Notes: a model not told the origin generated them from the letters alone. A DNA stretch of 64,000 bases from CAYRYU01 sp964428355 (GCA_964428355.1 CAYRYU010000006.1:62001-126000), one strand, 5' to 3'. Positions 26,604 to 36,093 are shown, counted from the first letter of the stretch. Translations and numbers: made by a program.

Positions 26604-29341
26604 TGGCAAAGGCCAAGAAGATGACGAAGTCTACCCGAAAAGCAGCCCCCGCTTCCGCCGTGAAGCCTCTCTCGTCAAAGAAACCCGCAGCGAAAGCCAG
26701 GCCCGCTCCCAAAACCCCGGAAAAACCCGCCCCGAAAAAACCCGTCGTTCGGCCCGCTCCCAAAACCCTTTCGAAATCGGCGGTCAAACCCCTCATCGCG
26801 GTGAAACCCGCCAAGAAATCCGCACCTGTGAAACCTCCGAAATCCCCGACAGCCTCCACCACCAGGAAGCCTTTACCCGCCCCCAGGCCTGAAAAGGCCC
26901 CGAAGGCCGCCAAGCCAAAAGCTCCCCCCAAGACTCCGAAGGCCCCGCCCGAGAAGAAGGCCCCTGTGCCCGAGATTCCTGCGGCGATTCCCCGGTTCCC
27001 GCGCTTTTACGAGAAGCCCAAGACCTTCACCAACGTCAACAAGAGCCTCGAAAAACTCGATGGAATGGGCCTGGTCTGCGGAACCCAGAAGTTCGCGGCC
27101 GACATCGATCTTCCCAACCTCCTCCACATCAAGATGCTGACAAGCCCCCATGCCCACGCCCGGATCCTCGGAATCGACACCGCCGAGGCCTACAAGGTCC
27201 CCGGGGTGGTCGCCATCTACACGTGGAAGGATGTTCCTCGGGTCCCCCATACGACCGCAGGTCAGGGGTATCCGGAGCCTTCCCCTTACGACACCTATAT
27301 CCTCGACGAAAAAGTCAGATACGTGGGCGATCGCGTTGCAATCATCGCCGCCGAGACCCCCCAGGCCGCGATCGAGGCTTCCCGCAAGATTCGCGTCGAG
27401 TACAAGGTCCTTCCCGCCGTCTTCGACCCCGAGAAAGCCCGTGACCCCGGCGCACCAGTCATCCATGACGAACCCGACTGCAAGGCTCCCATTCCCGTAT
27501 TCTTCGACCCGGCCCACAACCATTGTTCCCACGTCGAAACCGTTGTCGGGAACGTCAAGGACGGTTACAAGCAGGCCGACGTCGTTCTCCCCGAGAAGAA
27601 ATACTATCCCCATTATGCCCAGCACTGCCCCATCGAACCCCATACCTGTCTCGCCTACCCCGATGAGAACGACCGGATCGTCCTGAGGACCTCGACCCAG
27701 GTTCCGTTCCACGCCCGCCGCATCACCGCGCAGGCGCTCCAAATACCCATCAAGAAGATCCGGGTCATCAAACCGCGCATCGGGGGCGGATTCGGAACGA
27801 AGCAAGAGGTCCTGCTCGAGGACGTCTGCGCCCTCGTGACCCTCAAGACCGGCCGGCCCTCGATCTGGCAACTGACCCGGGCCGAGGAGTTCGTCTCCTC
27901 ACGGACACGCCACCCCATGGTCGTCACGATCAAGGGCGGTGTGAAGAAGGACGGCACGATCACGGCCCTGTCGATGAAAGTCCTCAGCAATACCGGGGCT
28001 TACGGAAGCCACGCGTTGACCGTCATGTGCAACTGCGGTTCAAAGGTTCTTCCCCTTTATCGGTCCGACAACGTCGAGTTCATCGGAGACACGGTCTACA
28101 CCAATCTCCCCGTCGGTGGGGCCTACCGCGGTTATGGAGCCACCCAGGCCGCCTACGCCGTCGAGTGCTACATGGACGACCTTGCGGCGGCAATCGGAAT
28201 GGATGCGGTCGAATTCAGGAAGAAAAACCATATCCGGGAGGGCGAAACTTCCCCGATCTTCAAGGCACTGGGCGAAGGTCGCGAGGGAGTCTCGATGTCG
28301 ATCGGCTCCTGCGGTCTCCCCAAATGCATCGAGATCGGGCTCAAGGAGATCCGGTGGAAGGAAAAACGCGGCAGGCCCGGAACGGGCATCAAGCGGCGTG
28401 GTGTGGGGATGTGCTGCCTCATGCAGGGAAGCTCGATCCCCCATATCGACATGGGTTCCGTATTCATCAAGATGAACGAGGACGGATCGTTCAACATGCT
28501 CCTGGGTGCCACCGACCTGGGAACCGGATCGGATACGATCCTCGCCCAGATCGCGGCCGAAACCCTGGGCTGCGATCATGACGACATGCTGGTCTACAGT
28601 TCGGACACCGACTTCACTCCCTTCGATGTCGGAGCATACGCAAGCTCCACGACCTACCTGTCGGGTGGAGCGGTCATCAATGCCGCCCGCCAGGTTCGCG
28701 AGCAGATTCTCGCGGTCGCCGCGGTCATGATGGCCCAGAAGCCGGAAGACCTGACCATCGAGGACAAGACCGTCTGGGGCAAGGATCGGAAGAACAAGGT
28801 CACCTTCAGGCAGGTCTGCAATTTCGCGTTGTATGAGTACCATCAGTTCCAGATCGCGGCAGTCGGCAGCCACATCACCCAGGCGTCTCCTCCGCCTTTC
28901 TCCGCCCACTTTGCCGAGGTAGAGGTGGATACCGAAACCGGCCAGGTCAAGGTCGTGAAATACGTCGCCGCCGTCGATTGCGGAACCGCGATCAATCCCC
29001 AGCTGGCGGACGGCCAGACCCAGGGAGGTCTCCTGAACGCGATCAGCTTCGCCCTGACCGAGGAATACATATTCAATGCACAGGGCCAGATGATGAACCC
29101 GACGTTCAAGCATTACAAGATCTTCTCCACTGCCGACCTCCCCGAGATCAAGACCTTCCTCGTCCCCACTTATGAACCCACCGGCCCCTACGGCGCGAAG
29201 AGCGTCAGCGAGATCTGCATCAATGGCGCGCTCCCGGCCATCGGAAACGCGATCAAGGATGCGGTCGGAATCGACCTTCTCCGCCCCCCTTATACTGCCG
29301 AAAAGGTTCTACGTGCGCTCAAGGACAAGGGGGGGCGCTGA
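26603..29341 (+). CDS. Molybdenum hydroxylase large subunit with a long Lys/Pro/Ala-rich N-terminal tail
   Basis: The 912-residue protein has an ordinary xanthine dehydrogenase-family large subunit from about residue 138 on. It includes GGGFGTKQE, GGAYRGYGATQ, the cofactor-binding TDLGTGSDTILAQ and the catalytic Glu in GAKSVSE. Compared with the large subunit at 19145, the loop has Gln where xanthine dehydrogenase has its substrate Glu, so a different substrate is likely. Residues 1-137 are unique for this family: a disordered tail made almost wholly of Lys, Pro, Ala, Ser, Thr and Val, like histone H1 or PAKKA-type tails. GGAGG precedes both a GTG (26600) and the ATG (26603); either could start translation. 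No Tat or Sec signal is present. Confidence 0.9.
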   Translation: MAKAKKMTKSTRKAAPASAVKPLSSKKPAAKARPAPKTPEKPAPKKPVVRPAPKTLSKSAVKPLIAVKPAKKSAPVKPPKSPTASTTRKPLPAPRPEKAPKAAKPKAPPKTPKAPPEKKAPVPEIPAAIPRFPRFYEKPKTFTNVNKSLEKLDGMGLVCGTQKFAADIDLPNLLHIKMLTSPHAHARILGIDTAEAYKVPGVVAIYTWKDVPRVPHTTAGQGYPEPSPYDTYILDEKVRYVGDRVAIIAAETPQAAIEASRKIRVEYKVLPAVFDPEKARDPGAPVIHDEPDCKAPIPVFFDPAHNHCSHVETVVGNVKDGYKQADVVLPEKKYYPHYAQHCPIEPHTCLAYPDENDRIVLRTSTQVPFHARRITAQALQIPIKKIRVIKPRIGGGFGTKQEVLLEDVCALVTLKTGRPSIWQLTRAEEFVSSRTRHPMVVTIKGGVKKDGTITALSMKVLSNTGAYGSHALTVMCNCGSKVLPLYRSDNVEFIGDTVYTNLPVGGAYRGYGATQAAYAVECYMDDLAAAIGMDAVEFRKKNHIREGETSPIFKALGEGREGVSMSIGSCGLPKCIEIGLKEIRWKEKRGRPGTGIKRRGVGMCCLMQGSSIPHIDMGSVFIKMNEDGSFNMLLGATDLGTGSDTILAQIAAETLGCDHDDMLVYSSDTDFTPFDVGAYASSTTYLSGGAVINAARQVREQILAVAAVMMAQKPEDLTIEDKTVWGKDRKNKVTFRQVCNFALYEYHQFQIAAVGSHITQASPPPFSAHFAEVEVDTETGQVKVVKYVAAVDCGTAINPQLADGQTQGGLLNAISFALTEEYIFNAQGQMMNPTFKHYKIFSTADLPEIKTFLVPTYEPTGPYGAKSVSEICINGALPAIGNAIKDAVGIDLLRPPYTAEKVLRALKDKGGR

Positions 29342-29344
29342 ACG

Positions 29345-30775
29345 ATGTGGAAATGGGGTCTGGCATGGGGAATGATGATCTGCCTGGCGTTTTCCCCCCA
29401 ATCCGCCTCCGCCTGGGGGAAAAAGCCTGGGAAAAGCTCGCTCAAGGTTCCCCCCAGCCCCGAAAAGATCCTCAGGGAAGCCCAGAAACGGCTCAAGAAG
29501 GCCCGCGCCCTCCGGGACAAGGGCAAGAACGATCTAGCGATCGCGGAGTATGTTGACACCCTCCGGATCGACCCGTCCCTTTCCGAGGGTTACATCGAGC
29601 TCGGAGCTCTCTATTCCGAGCTGGGGATCCACGAGAAGGTCGTCGAGTTCCTCGAGGGCGGCCTTCCCGTGGCGGTCCAGCAGGGTTACGATCCCCAGTC
29701 GGTCGGGGATTCCTACTGCCTCCTCGCGGCCAGTTACAAGGAACTCGGAAAGCTCGAGGAAGCGTCCGGGGCACTCGTCAAGGCTGTCGAATGCGTCCCA
29801 AACGATCCCCGACCCCAGAAGATCCTGGGTGACATCTTCGTCCTTCGAACCAGGCCGGAAGACGCTTTTGCCGCTTACCGGAAATCCCTCGAACTGGATG
29901 CCCAGAACGCCGACTGCTGGTGGGCACTCGGAGAACTGGCACTGAAAGCCAAAAAGCCGCAGGCAGTCCAGGAAGCGTACCATGGTCTTTTGAAATCCGA
30001 TTCGTCCCGTGGGAAGGAGTTCGTCCGCCTCATGGAGGACGCGCACATCAAGCCCCAGCCACCATCGACGGCCGTTGCGGCTTCCCCATCCCCCGCAACC
30101 CGGTCCGGAACGGAAGACGACCCCTACGCTGCCGCTCCATCCTCCCCCCCGAGGCCACCGAAAACCCGGGAAACACCACGGGAACAGCCATCGGTGAACA
30201 CCCCGGCGGGCGAGACAAGGTCCAGGAAAATCCCCCCGGGAAAGCCTGCTCCAACCAACCCTCCACCTTCCGAAGACGACCCCTACGCGTCCGCGGGAGT
30301 TGTTGAAAGAAAACCCCCGGCCGAACCTGTTCCTCCCACTCCGAGTCCGGTGGTTTCAAACCCCGCCCCCGATTCCACCGAGGAGCCGGTTCCTTCGGCT
30401 CCCCCCGACGGGGATGCCCCTGCAAGGACAACGGAAGCCCCTCCGACATCTGAACCCACGGCGGAAACACCGCCTCCAAGCCCCGTTCCAACCTCCCAGA
30501 TCTATCTCGCCACCTCGAAGTACGTGGAGGCGGAAGAGGAGGCTTCCGAACAAGCCCTTTCCGAAATCGTAGCGATGGGGTCGCAAACCCTTCCCGTCCT
30601 GGAGGATCTCCTGAAAAGCCCCGACCCCGACGAGCGGAAGAAGATCCTGAAGGTCTTCGTCGCCCTCGGAAAAACCGCGATGAATTCAAAATCCGCGATC
30701 GAGGATGCCCTCAGCGACCCCGACCCCGGCGTGAGGGAACTCGCCGGGATGGCCCTGGAAAAGCTCAACGAATGA
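29345..30775 (+). CDS. Exported TPR protein with Pro-rich linker and HEAT-like C-terminus
   Basis: The 476-residue product has a signal peptide (MWKWGLAWGMMICLAFSPQSASA) and about five TPR units (residues 45-215; for example NDLAIAEYVDTLRIDPSLSEGYIELGALYSELG). A ~170-residue Pro/Thr/Glu-rich linker contains two copies of EDDPYA. The end (about 395-476) is a HEAT-like pair, DPDERKKILKVFVALGKTAMNSK and DPDPGVRELAGMALEKL. Such parts bind other proteins. It starts three bases after the molybdoenzyme stop and ends at a terminator, so it is the last gene of that operon. A role as a scaffold for the enzyme is unlikely if the enzyme is cytoplasmic and this protein is exported. Confidence 0.82.
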   Translation: MWKWGLAWGMMICLAFSPQSASAWGKKPGKSSLKVPPSPEKILREAQKRLKKARALRDKGKNDLAIAEYVDTLRIDPSLSEGYIELGALYSELGIHEKVVEFLEGGLPVAVQQGYDPQSVGDSYCLLAASYKELGKLEEASGALVKAVECVPNDPRPQKILGDIFVLRTRPEDAFAAYRKSLELDAQNADCWWALGELALKAKKPQAVQEAYHGLLKSDSSRGKEFVRLMEDAHIKPQPPSTAVAASPSPATRSGTEDDPYAAAPSSPPRPPKTRETPREQPSVNTPAGETRSRKIPPGKPAPTNPPPSEDDPYASAGVVERKPPAEPVPPTPSPVVSNPAPDSTEEPVPSAPPDGDAPARTTEAPPTSEPTAETPPPSPVPTSQIYLATSKYVEAEEEASEQALSEIVAMGSQTLPVLEDLLKSPDPDERKKILKVFVALGKTAMNSKSAIEDALSDPDPGVRELAGMALEKLNE

Positions 30776-30782
30776 CTTTCTA

Positions 30783-30805
30783 CCCCCCGATCGCCGATCG
30801 GGGGG
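30783..30805 (+). terminator. Intrinsic terminator of the molybdenum hydroxylase operon
   Basis: CCCCCCGATC (30783-30792) and GATCGGGGGG (30796-30805) form a perfect 10-base-pair stem with a GCC loop, followed by TTCTGTCTATT. It begins 7 bases after the stop of the TPR/HEAT gene. Confidence 0.72.
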
Positions 30806-30811
30806 TTCTGT

Positions 30812-33397
30812 CTATTGGCTGACGGGAAGCGGGTTCACGAGTTCCTGGCCGGGAGGGGGAGCGGCCACCGGGTCGTCCAGGTTCATCGGTTCAAGCGGAG
30901 CCAGGGGCTGGAAGCCGCCCTCCTTGAAGATACCCGACATCCTTTCGTCGGTTGCCATCGGCATCCGGATCCCAACCTGATCCTTGATTTCTCTCCAAAG
31001 GAGGACCATCCGCCTGAGCTCGTCCATTTCCCTGTTGATTTCCTCGAGAAGCTCCTGAGGGGGTTTGACCGTGTAATCGATCCCGAGGAAGCCGTCACGG
31101 GTGTTGCTCGTCGCTCTCCTCGCGAGAGCCGCGAACTTGTCCGCCTCCTTCTTGTACAAGGCCGTTGCTTTCCTCAGCTCTTCCCAGGCCGGATAGACGC
31201 CGCCAAGCCAGTCCATGAATGTGGATCCCTTGACGTCCAGGAAGGTTCCCTCTTTCAGGTATTTCCGGATCGCGTCACATTTGAATTCCCTCGCCACGTT
31301 GTTCAGGGACTTCTTCTTCTCTTCGTAAAGCGCTTGAATAAGTGCCGAGGTGTCCAGGTTGTGCTTGATGGTAGCCACGACAAGGACGAGGTCGGCGGCC
31401 TTCTGCCCCATCGACGTGGGGACGAAGGCGAGGAGCTGTTCGAGGTTCCCCTTGTAGCATTTGATGATGTTACGGGGGGTGGGCTCTCCATTCGCCGGAT
31501 TCCAGCTCCAGCCAAGGGCTTCCCGGAGCTTCTCACCGAGACCTTCGCGGACGGCGTCAGGTTCTTCCTGGAATCCTTCCGCAAGCTCGATCAGAGCCTC
31601 GCGAAGAGCCGCCGTATAGGGCATGTGCTCGTTCGCCACCTTGGAGACCGCTTCGTCACCCTCTTTGACGGTCTGCTTGAGGGAATCCATGCAACCCTTG
31701 ATCTGCTCGGTGAAATAGGTCATCTCTTTCGAACCGACTATGAAGGCATCGCCGTTGAAAGCCTCCCCGAGGAGATCTTCGGTCCAGGCGGCGGTATCGA
31801 TCCCGATCAGGGGGGCATAGTTGAATGGCGACTGTTCGATGCGGATCCCGACGACGTCGTAGATCCCCCCCTTGAGGTTCTTCCCGATGAGGAAGTTCTT
31901 GTACTTTTTGATCAGGAAATAGTCGGGGTTGAAGTAGACCCGCTTGATGTCATCGTTCTTGAGCTCGTTCTTGTATCCCCGGGAATCGATCTTGTCTCCG
32001 ACCCAGCTGACCCAGGTTTTCGGGTTGATCGCGTGGGTGATCCGCCCGAAAAGGCCACGTTTCTTCGCCGCGGTCGCTTCCTGCTCGTTGGGCTTCCAGG
32101 ACATGTAGTCCGCCTTCTTGTGCCAGAGGTCCATCATCCTTGCCATATCGTAATCGGGAAGGTCGAAGCCGCACTTGTTGTAATAGGTCATCGTGATCCC
32201 CTGCTTTTCGAGAGCCTCGAAGACGGACTTTCCCCGTTCGTAGATCTTCTGCTCGTCCTCGTCCTTCGGGGTCTGGCCTTTCAGCGGTTCTCCATAATCC
32301 TGCTCGGCAAGAAGAAGCGAGGCCGCCTTCTCCTCGCGTTTCAGATTGGCCCTGTTGTCGTAGAAGGACTTGAACTCGAGATCGTTCTGGTACAAGTACC
32401 AGAATGAGTTCTTGTATGCCTCCTTCCACTTCTTGTTGTGCTCCCCAACGAGGTTTCCAACCCACGTCACCACCATCCAGGCGACGGTGAGGATCATCAG
32501 GACCTGGCCTACGAGAGGGACGCAGAACATCGCCACCAGGCCCGCCGCGGCGAAAAAGACATCCACGTAGTTCTTCACCATGGCGTAGGAATCGAACCGC
32601 CCTCCACGGTAATCGCTGTCGGAGAACATCTTGTAGGCCGACAGGACAAGGCCCAGAACGGCGAACCCGATTCCTACGCTCCGTGCGATCCCTTTGGTGT
32701 TGCTCATCACGAACTTGTCATCACCGGCCCCGAACTTGCCTTTTACCCACCTGTAGTACGATTTCATTCCGGCCGCTGACTTCATGTCGGAGGACGAGAT
32801 TTTCCAGAGGCTCAGGCCTTTCGGATCCCAATATGGGGGAGGAGAGCAGTACTGGATGAACGTGATCGCCTTCTTCGACCCGGGAAGGTCCAGGAACTTC
32901 TTCAATCCGGCGGAAGCCTTGAACGTGAACTGGGCGAAGCCGTTGAGGGCGTTGAGTGCCCGCGAAGTCTGGATAGTCCGCCCCATGAACGCGAACAGGA
33001 GGGCGGCCTTGTCGAGGCCCATGAAGAAGTACTTCACGGCGTCCTTCATGATGTTCTTCGTCTGGGTGACCGCCTTCATTGCGCTGTAGAAGGAGAAAAC
33101 ATCCTGGGAACCGGCATCCATCATCATGTAGATTCCCGAGATCTGCATGAGCCAGTCGCCCCAGGCCTTCGCCTCCGCCTCGGCCTTGTTGCGGCCCCTC
33201 AGGTCGAGAATGTATTCGAGATACTCGACGGGGCTGAGAACCTCATCGATATTGGATATCCCGTCGACCTTGCCGGTGTCGACTTCGGGCCCGGGAAGCT
33301 CCTTGGCCCGCAGGACCGTCACCGTGAGCGGCTCAAGGGCGATCCATAGAGCGAAAAGCAGGACCCAGGGGCGGAATCTTCTCGGAATCCGAAGCAT
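30812..33397 (-). CDS. Large exported protein of unknown family, paralogue A
   Basis: The 861-residue protein is closely related along its whole length to the 874-residue protein encoded just upstream. It has an N-terminal signal or anchor (RPWVLLFALWIALEPLTVTVLRA, residues 9-31), a helical region, hydrophobic stretches at about 239-256 and 277-318 (the latter long enough for two membrane helices), and a ~540-residue hydrophilic C-terminal part ending in a Pro-rich tail. Invariant blocks include YCSPPPYWDPKGLSLWKIS, NKCGFDLPDYD, NPKTWVSWVGDKIDSRGYK and IRIEQSPFNYAPLIG. I recognise no domain. AAGGAGGG precedes the ATG. A strong hairpin separates it from its paralogue, so its level may be set by read-through. 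Confidence 0.85.
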   Translation of the reverse strand: MLRIPRRFRPWVLLFALWIALEPLTVTVLRAKELPGPEVDTGKVDGISNIDEVLSPVEYLEYILDLRGRNKAEAEAKAWGDWLMQISGIYMMMDAGSQDVFSFYSAMKAVTQTKNIMKDAVKYFFMGLDKAALLFAFMGRTIQTSRALNALNGFAQFTFKASAGLKKFLDLPGSKKAITFIQYCSPPPYWDPKGLSLWKISSSDMKSAAGMKSYYRWVKGKFGAGDDKFVMSNTKGIARSVGIGFAVLGLVLSAYKMFSDSDYRGGRFDSYAMVKNYVDVFFAAAGLVAMFCVPLVGQVLMILTVAWMVVTWVGNLVGEHNKKWKEAYKNSFWYLYQNDLEFKSFYDNRANLKREEKAASLLLAEQDYGEPLKGQTPKDEDEQKIYERGKSVFEALEKQGITMTYYNKCGFDLPDYDMARMMDLWHKKADYMSWKPNEQEATAAKKRGLFGRITHAINPKTWVSWVGDKIDSRGYKNELKNDDIKRVYFNPDYFLIKKYKNFLIGKNLKGGIYDVVGIRIEQSPFNYAPLIGIDTAAWTEDLLGEAFNGDAFIVGSKEMTYFTEQIKGCMDSLKQTVKEGDEAVSKVANEHMPYTAALREALIELAEGFQEEPDAVREGLGEKLREALGWSWNPANGEPTPRNIIKCYKGNLEQLLAFVPTSMGQKAADLVLVVATIKHNLDTSALIQALYEEKKKSLNNVAREFKCDAIRKYLKEGTFLDVKGSTFMDWLGGVYPAWEELRKATALYKKEADKFAALARRATSNTRDGFLGIDYTVKPPQELLEEINREMDELRRMVLLWREIKDQVGIRMPMATDERMSGIFKEGGFQPLAPLEPMNLDDPVAAPPPGQELVNPLPVSQ

Positions 33398-33416
33398 ACT
33401 CCCTCCTTGAAAAGCA

Positions 33417-33455
33417 GGGACACACGACCAGTTTCGAAAACTGGTCGTGTGTCCC
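33417..33455 (-). terminator. Perfect 18-base-pair hairpin between the two paralogues
   Basis: GGGACACACGACCAGTTT (33417-33434) and its exact inverse (33438-33455) close a 3-base loop. On the minus strand TGCTTTTC follows. It lies 13 bases beyond the stop of the upstream paralogue and 20 bases before the start of the downstream one, whose ribosome site is just past it. It could terminate most transcripts or stabilise the upstream message. Confidence 0.7.
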
Positions 33456-33468
33456 CGGTAATTCTAAA

Positions 33469-36093
33469 TCAGTTCTGGGTGGCCACCAGGGGGTTGACGA
33501 AGGGCTCGTCGGCAGGAGGAGGCTCGACCTTTTCCTCGATGTTCATGGCTTCCGGAGGAGCAACCGGCTGGTAACCGCCGTCCTTGAAGATTCCCGACAT
33601 CTTCTCGTCGGTGGCGAGGGGCATCCTGATCCCGGCGGCGTCCTTGATATCCCTCCAGACCAGAACGAGGCGCTTGAGTTCATCCATTTCCTTGTTGATT
33701 TCCTCGAGGAGTTCGGGAGCGGGTTTCACCGTGTAATCGATACCGAGGAAGCCGTCACGGGTGTTTGTGGTGGCTCTCTGGGCGAGCGAGGTGAACTTGT
33801 CCGCCTCTTCCTTGTACAGGACGTTGGCTTTTCGGAGTTCTTCCCAGGCCGGGTAGACCTCTCCGAGCCAGTCGAAGAAGGTGGAACCCTTGACGTCGAG
33901 GAAGGTTCCCTCTTTAAGGTACTTCTTGATGGTCTCGCTCTTGAACTCGGTGTCGATGTTGTCGAGGGCCTCTTTCTTCTCTTTCCAGAGTGCCTGGATC
34001 AGCTGAGAGGTATCGAGGTTGTGCTTGATCGTGGCCACGACGAGAACGAGATCGGCGGCTTTCTGCCCAATCGAGGGGGGAATGAAGGCCAGGAGCTGCT
34101 CGAGGTCGGCTTTGTGCCTGATGATGATGTTCCTGGGGGTGGGCTCGCCGGCCGACTTGTTCCAGTTCCAGTCGAGGGCCTCCTGGAGCTTTTCGTTCAG
34201 CCCGTCCTTCACGGCGTCGGGAGCATCCTGGAACGCCTCGCCCAGTTCCAATAGGGCTTCGCGAACGTTCTGGGTGTAGGGCATGTGTTCCTTGGAGATC
34301 TTCTCGACGGCCTCATCGCCTTCCTTGATGACATCCTTGAGACTGTTCATGGACCCCTTGATCTGCTCGGTAAAATACAGCATCTCCTTGGAACCGATGA
34401 TGAACGCGTCGGCATTGAACGCCTCACCGATCAGGTCTTCGGTCCAGAAGGCGGTATCCATGCCGATGAGGGGGGCATAATTGAAGGGGGATTGTTCGAT
34501 CCGGATTCCCACGACGTCGTAGATCCCACCCTTCAGGTTCTTCCCGATCAGGTAGTTCTTGTATTTCTTGACCAGGTAGAAGTCGGGATTGAAATAGACG
34601 CGCTTGATGTTGTTCTTCTCGATCTCGCTCTTGTAACCGCGGGAATCGATCTTGTCGCCGACCCAGCTTACCCAGGTCTTGGGGTTGATGGCATGGCCGA
34701 TCCGCCCAAGGATTCCGCGCTTCTCGGCGGCTTTGGCTTCGGCTTCGTTCGGCTTCCAGGACATGTAATCGGCCTTTTTGTTCCAGAGTTCCATCATGCG
34801 GTTGAGATCGTAGTCGGGGAGGTCGAATCCGCACTTGTTGTAATAGGTCATGGTGATGCCCTGTTTCTCGAGGGCCTCGAAAATCCCCTTTCCCCTTTCG
34901 AATTGTTCCTTGTCTTCCTTGGTCTGGGGATCCTGACCTTTCAAAACCTCACCGAAATCCTGTTCCGCGAGGAGGAGGGACGCGGCTTTTTCCTCACGCT
35001 TCAGGTTGGCCCGGTTGTCGTAGAAAGATTTGAACTCGAGGTCATTCTGGTACAGGAACCAGTAGGAGTTCTTGTAGGCTTCCTTCCACTTCTTGTTGTG
35101 CTCACCGATGAGGTTTCCAACCCAGGTGACGACCATCCAGGCAATGGTGATGATCATCAGGATCTGGCCGACGATCGGAACGCAGAACATCGCGACCAAC
35201 CCAGCCGCCGCCAGGCCCACTTCGACGTAGTTCTTGACCATGTTGTATGAGTCGTAACGGGCGCCCTTGAAATCGCTGTCGGTCAACGTCTTGTAGGTGG
35301 CGAGAGCGAAACCGAGGATGGCGAGGCCGATACCCGCTGTCCGGGCGAATCCCTTCACGTCGGACATGACGAACTTCTTGTCGTTCGGGTTGATCAGTTT
35401 TCCCGCCTTGTTCGTCGTACCGGCCCATTTCGCCTGGGCCCACCGATAATAGGATTTCATCCCGGCGGCCGATTTCATCTCTTCGGCCGAGATCTTCCAG
35501 AGGCTGAGACCCTTGGGGTCCCAATATGGGGGGGGAGAACAGAACTCGATGAAAGTAAGGGTCTTCTTGACCCCGGGTTTTGCCAGGAAATTCTGGATTC
35601 CCTTGGAAGCCATGTTGGTCATCCGGGAGAAACCATTGAAGGTGTTCACCGCGCGCGAAGTCTGGAGTGCCCTTCCCGCGAAGAGGAACAGGAGAGCGGC
35701 CTTGTTGAGACCGAGTTTGAAATACTTGGAAACGTTCGGAAGGATGTCTTTCGAATCCGAGACCGCCTTCATGGTGCTGTAGAAGGAAAATACGTCCTGG
35801 GATCCAGAATCCATCATCATGTAGATTCCCGACATCTGGATCAGGAAGTCTCCCCAGGCTTTCGCCTCTGCATCGGATTTGCTTCGGCCACGCAACCCGA
35901 GAATGTAGTCGAGATATTCGACCGGGGTAAGCACATCGTCGATCGACTCGATTCCTTCGATCTTCTCGGTGTTCGCCTTGGGAGGTACAGGAAGTTCTTC
36001 TGCCCGCAGGATCGTTACGGTCACAGGCTCGAGGGCAATCCAAAGGGCGAAGATCAAAATCCAGGGACGGTACCTTCTTGGAATCCGAAACAT
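33469..36093 (-). CDS. Large exported protein of unknown family, paralogue B
   Basis: The 874-residue protein aligns with paralogue A from end to end; by eye well over half of the residues match, with the best blocks in the central hydrophobic region and the first part of the C-terminal half. It has the same N-terminal signal or anchor (RPWILIFALWIALEPVTVTILRA) and the same central hydrophobic stretches. It differs by a short insertion near residue 225 (an extra TTNKAGKLINPN) and a different tail. The long amphipathic helical flanks around a hydrophobic hairpin recall pore-forming proteins, but this is only a resemblance. GGAGGG precedes the ATG. It is first in the pair and is followed by the 18-base-pair hairpin. 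No function can be assigned. Confidence 0.86.
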   Translation of the reverse strand: MFRIPRRYRPWILIFALWIALEPVTVTILRAEELPVPPKANTEKIEGIESIDDVLTPVEYLDYILGLRGRSKSDAEAKAWGDFLIQMSGIYMMMDSGSQDVFSFYSTMKAVSDSKDILPNVSKYFKLGLNKAALLFLFAGRALQTSRAVNTFNGFSRMTNMASKGIQNFLAKPGVKKTLTFIEFCSPPPYWDPKGLSLWKISAEEMKSAAGMKSYYRWAQAKWAGTTNKAGKLINPNDKKFVMSDVKGFARTAGIGLAILGFALATYKTLTDSDFKGARYDSYNMVKNYVEVGLAAAGLVAMFCVPIVGQILMIITIAWMVVTWVGNLIGEHNKKWKEAYKNSYWFLYQNDLEFKSFYDNRANLKREEKAASLLLAEQDFGEVLKGQDPQTKEDKEQFERGKGIFEALEKQGITMTYYNKCGFDLPDYDLNRMMELWNKKADYMSWKPNEAEAKAAEKRGILGRIGHAINPKTWVSWVGDKIDSRGYKSEIEKNNIKRVYFNPDFYLVKKYKNYLIGKNLKGGIYDVVGIRIEQSPFNYAPLIGMDTAFWTEDLIGEAFNADAFIIGSKEMLYFTEQIKGSMNSLKDVIKEGDEAVEKISKEHMPYTQNVREALLELGEAFQDAPDAVKDGLNEKLQEALDWNWNKSAGEPTPRNIIIRHKADLEQLLAFIPPSIGQKAADLVLVVATIKHNLDTSQLIQALWKEKKEALDNIDTEFKSETIKKYLKEGTFLDVKGSTFFDWLGEVYPAWEELRKANVLYKEEADKFTSLAQRATTNTRDGFLGIDYTVKPAPELLEEINKEMDELKRLVLVWRDIKDAAGIRMPLATDEKMSGIFKDGGYQPVAPPEAMNIEEKVEPPPADEPFVNPLVATQN

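Noticed and set aside
30812..36093. Calling the tandem paralogues colicin-like or pore-forming toxins
   Set aside because: The only support is a central hydrophobic block between helical regions. There is no immunity gene, no receptor or translocation motif and no known toxin signature.
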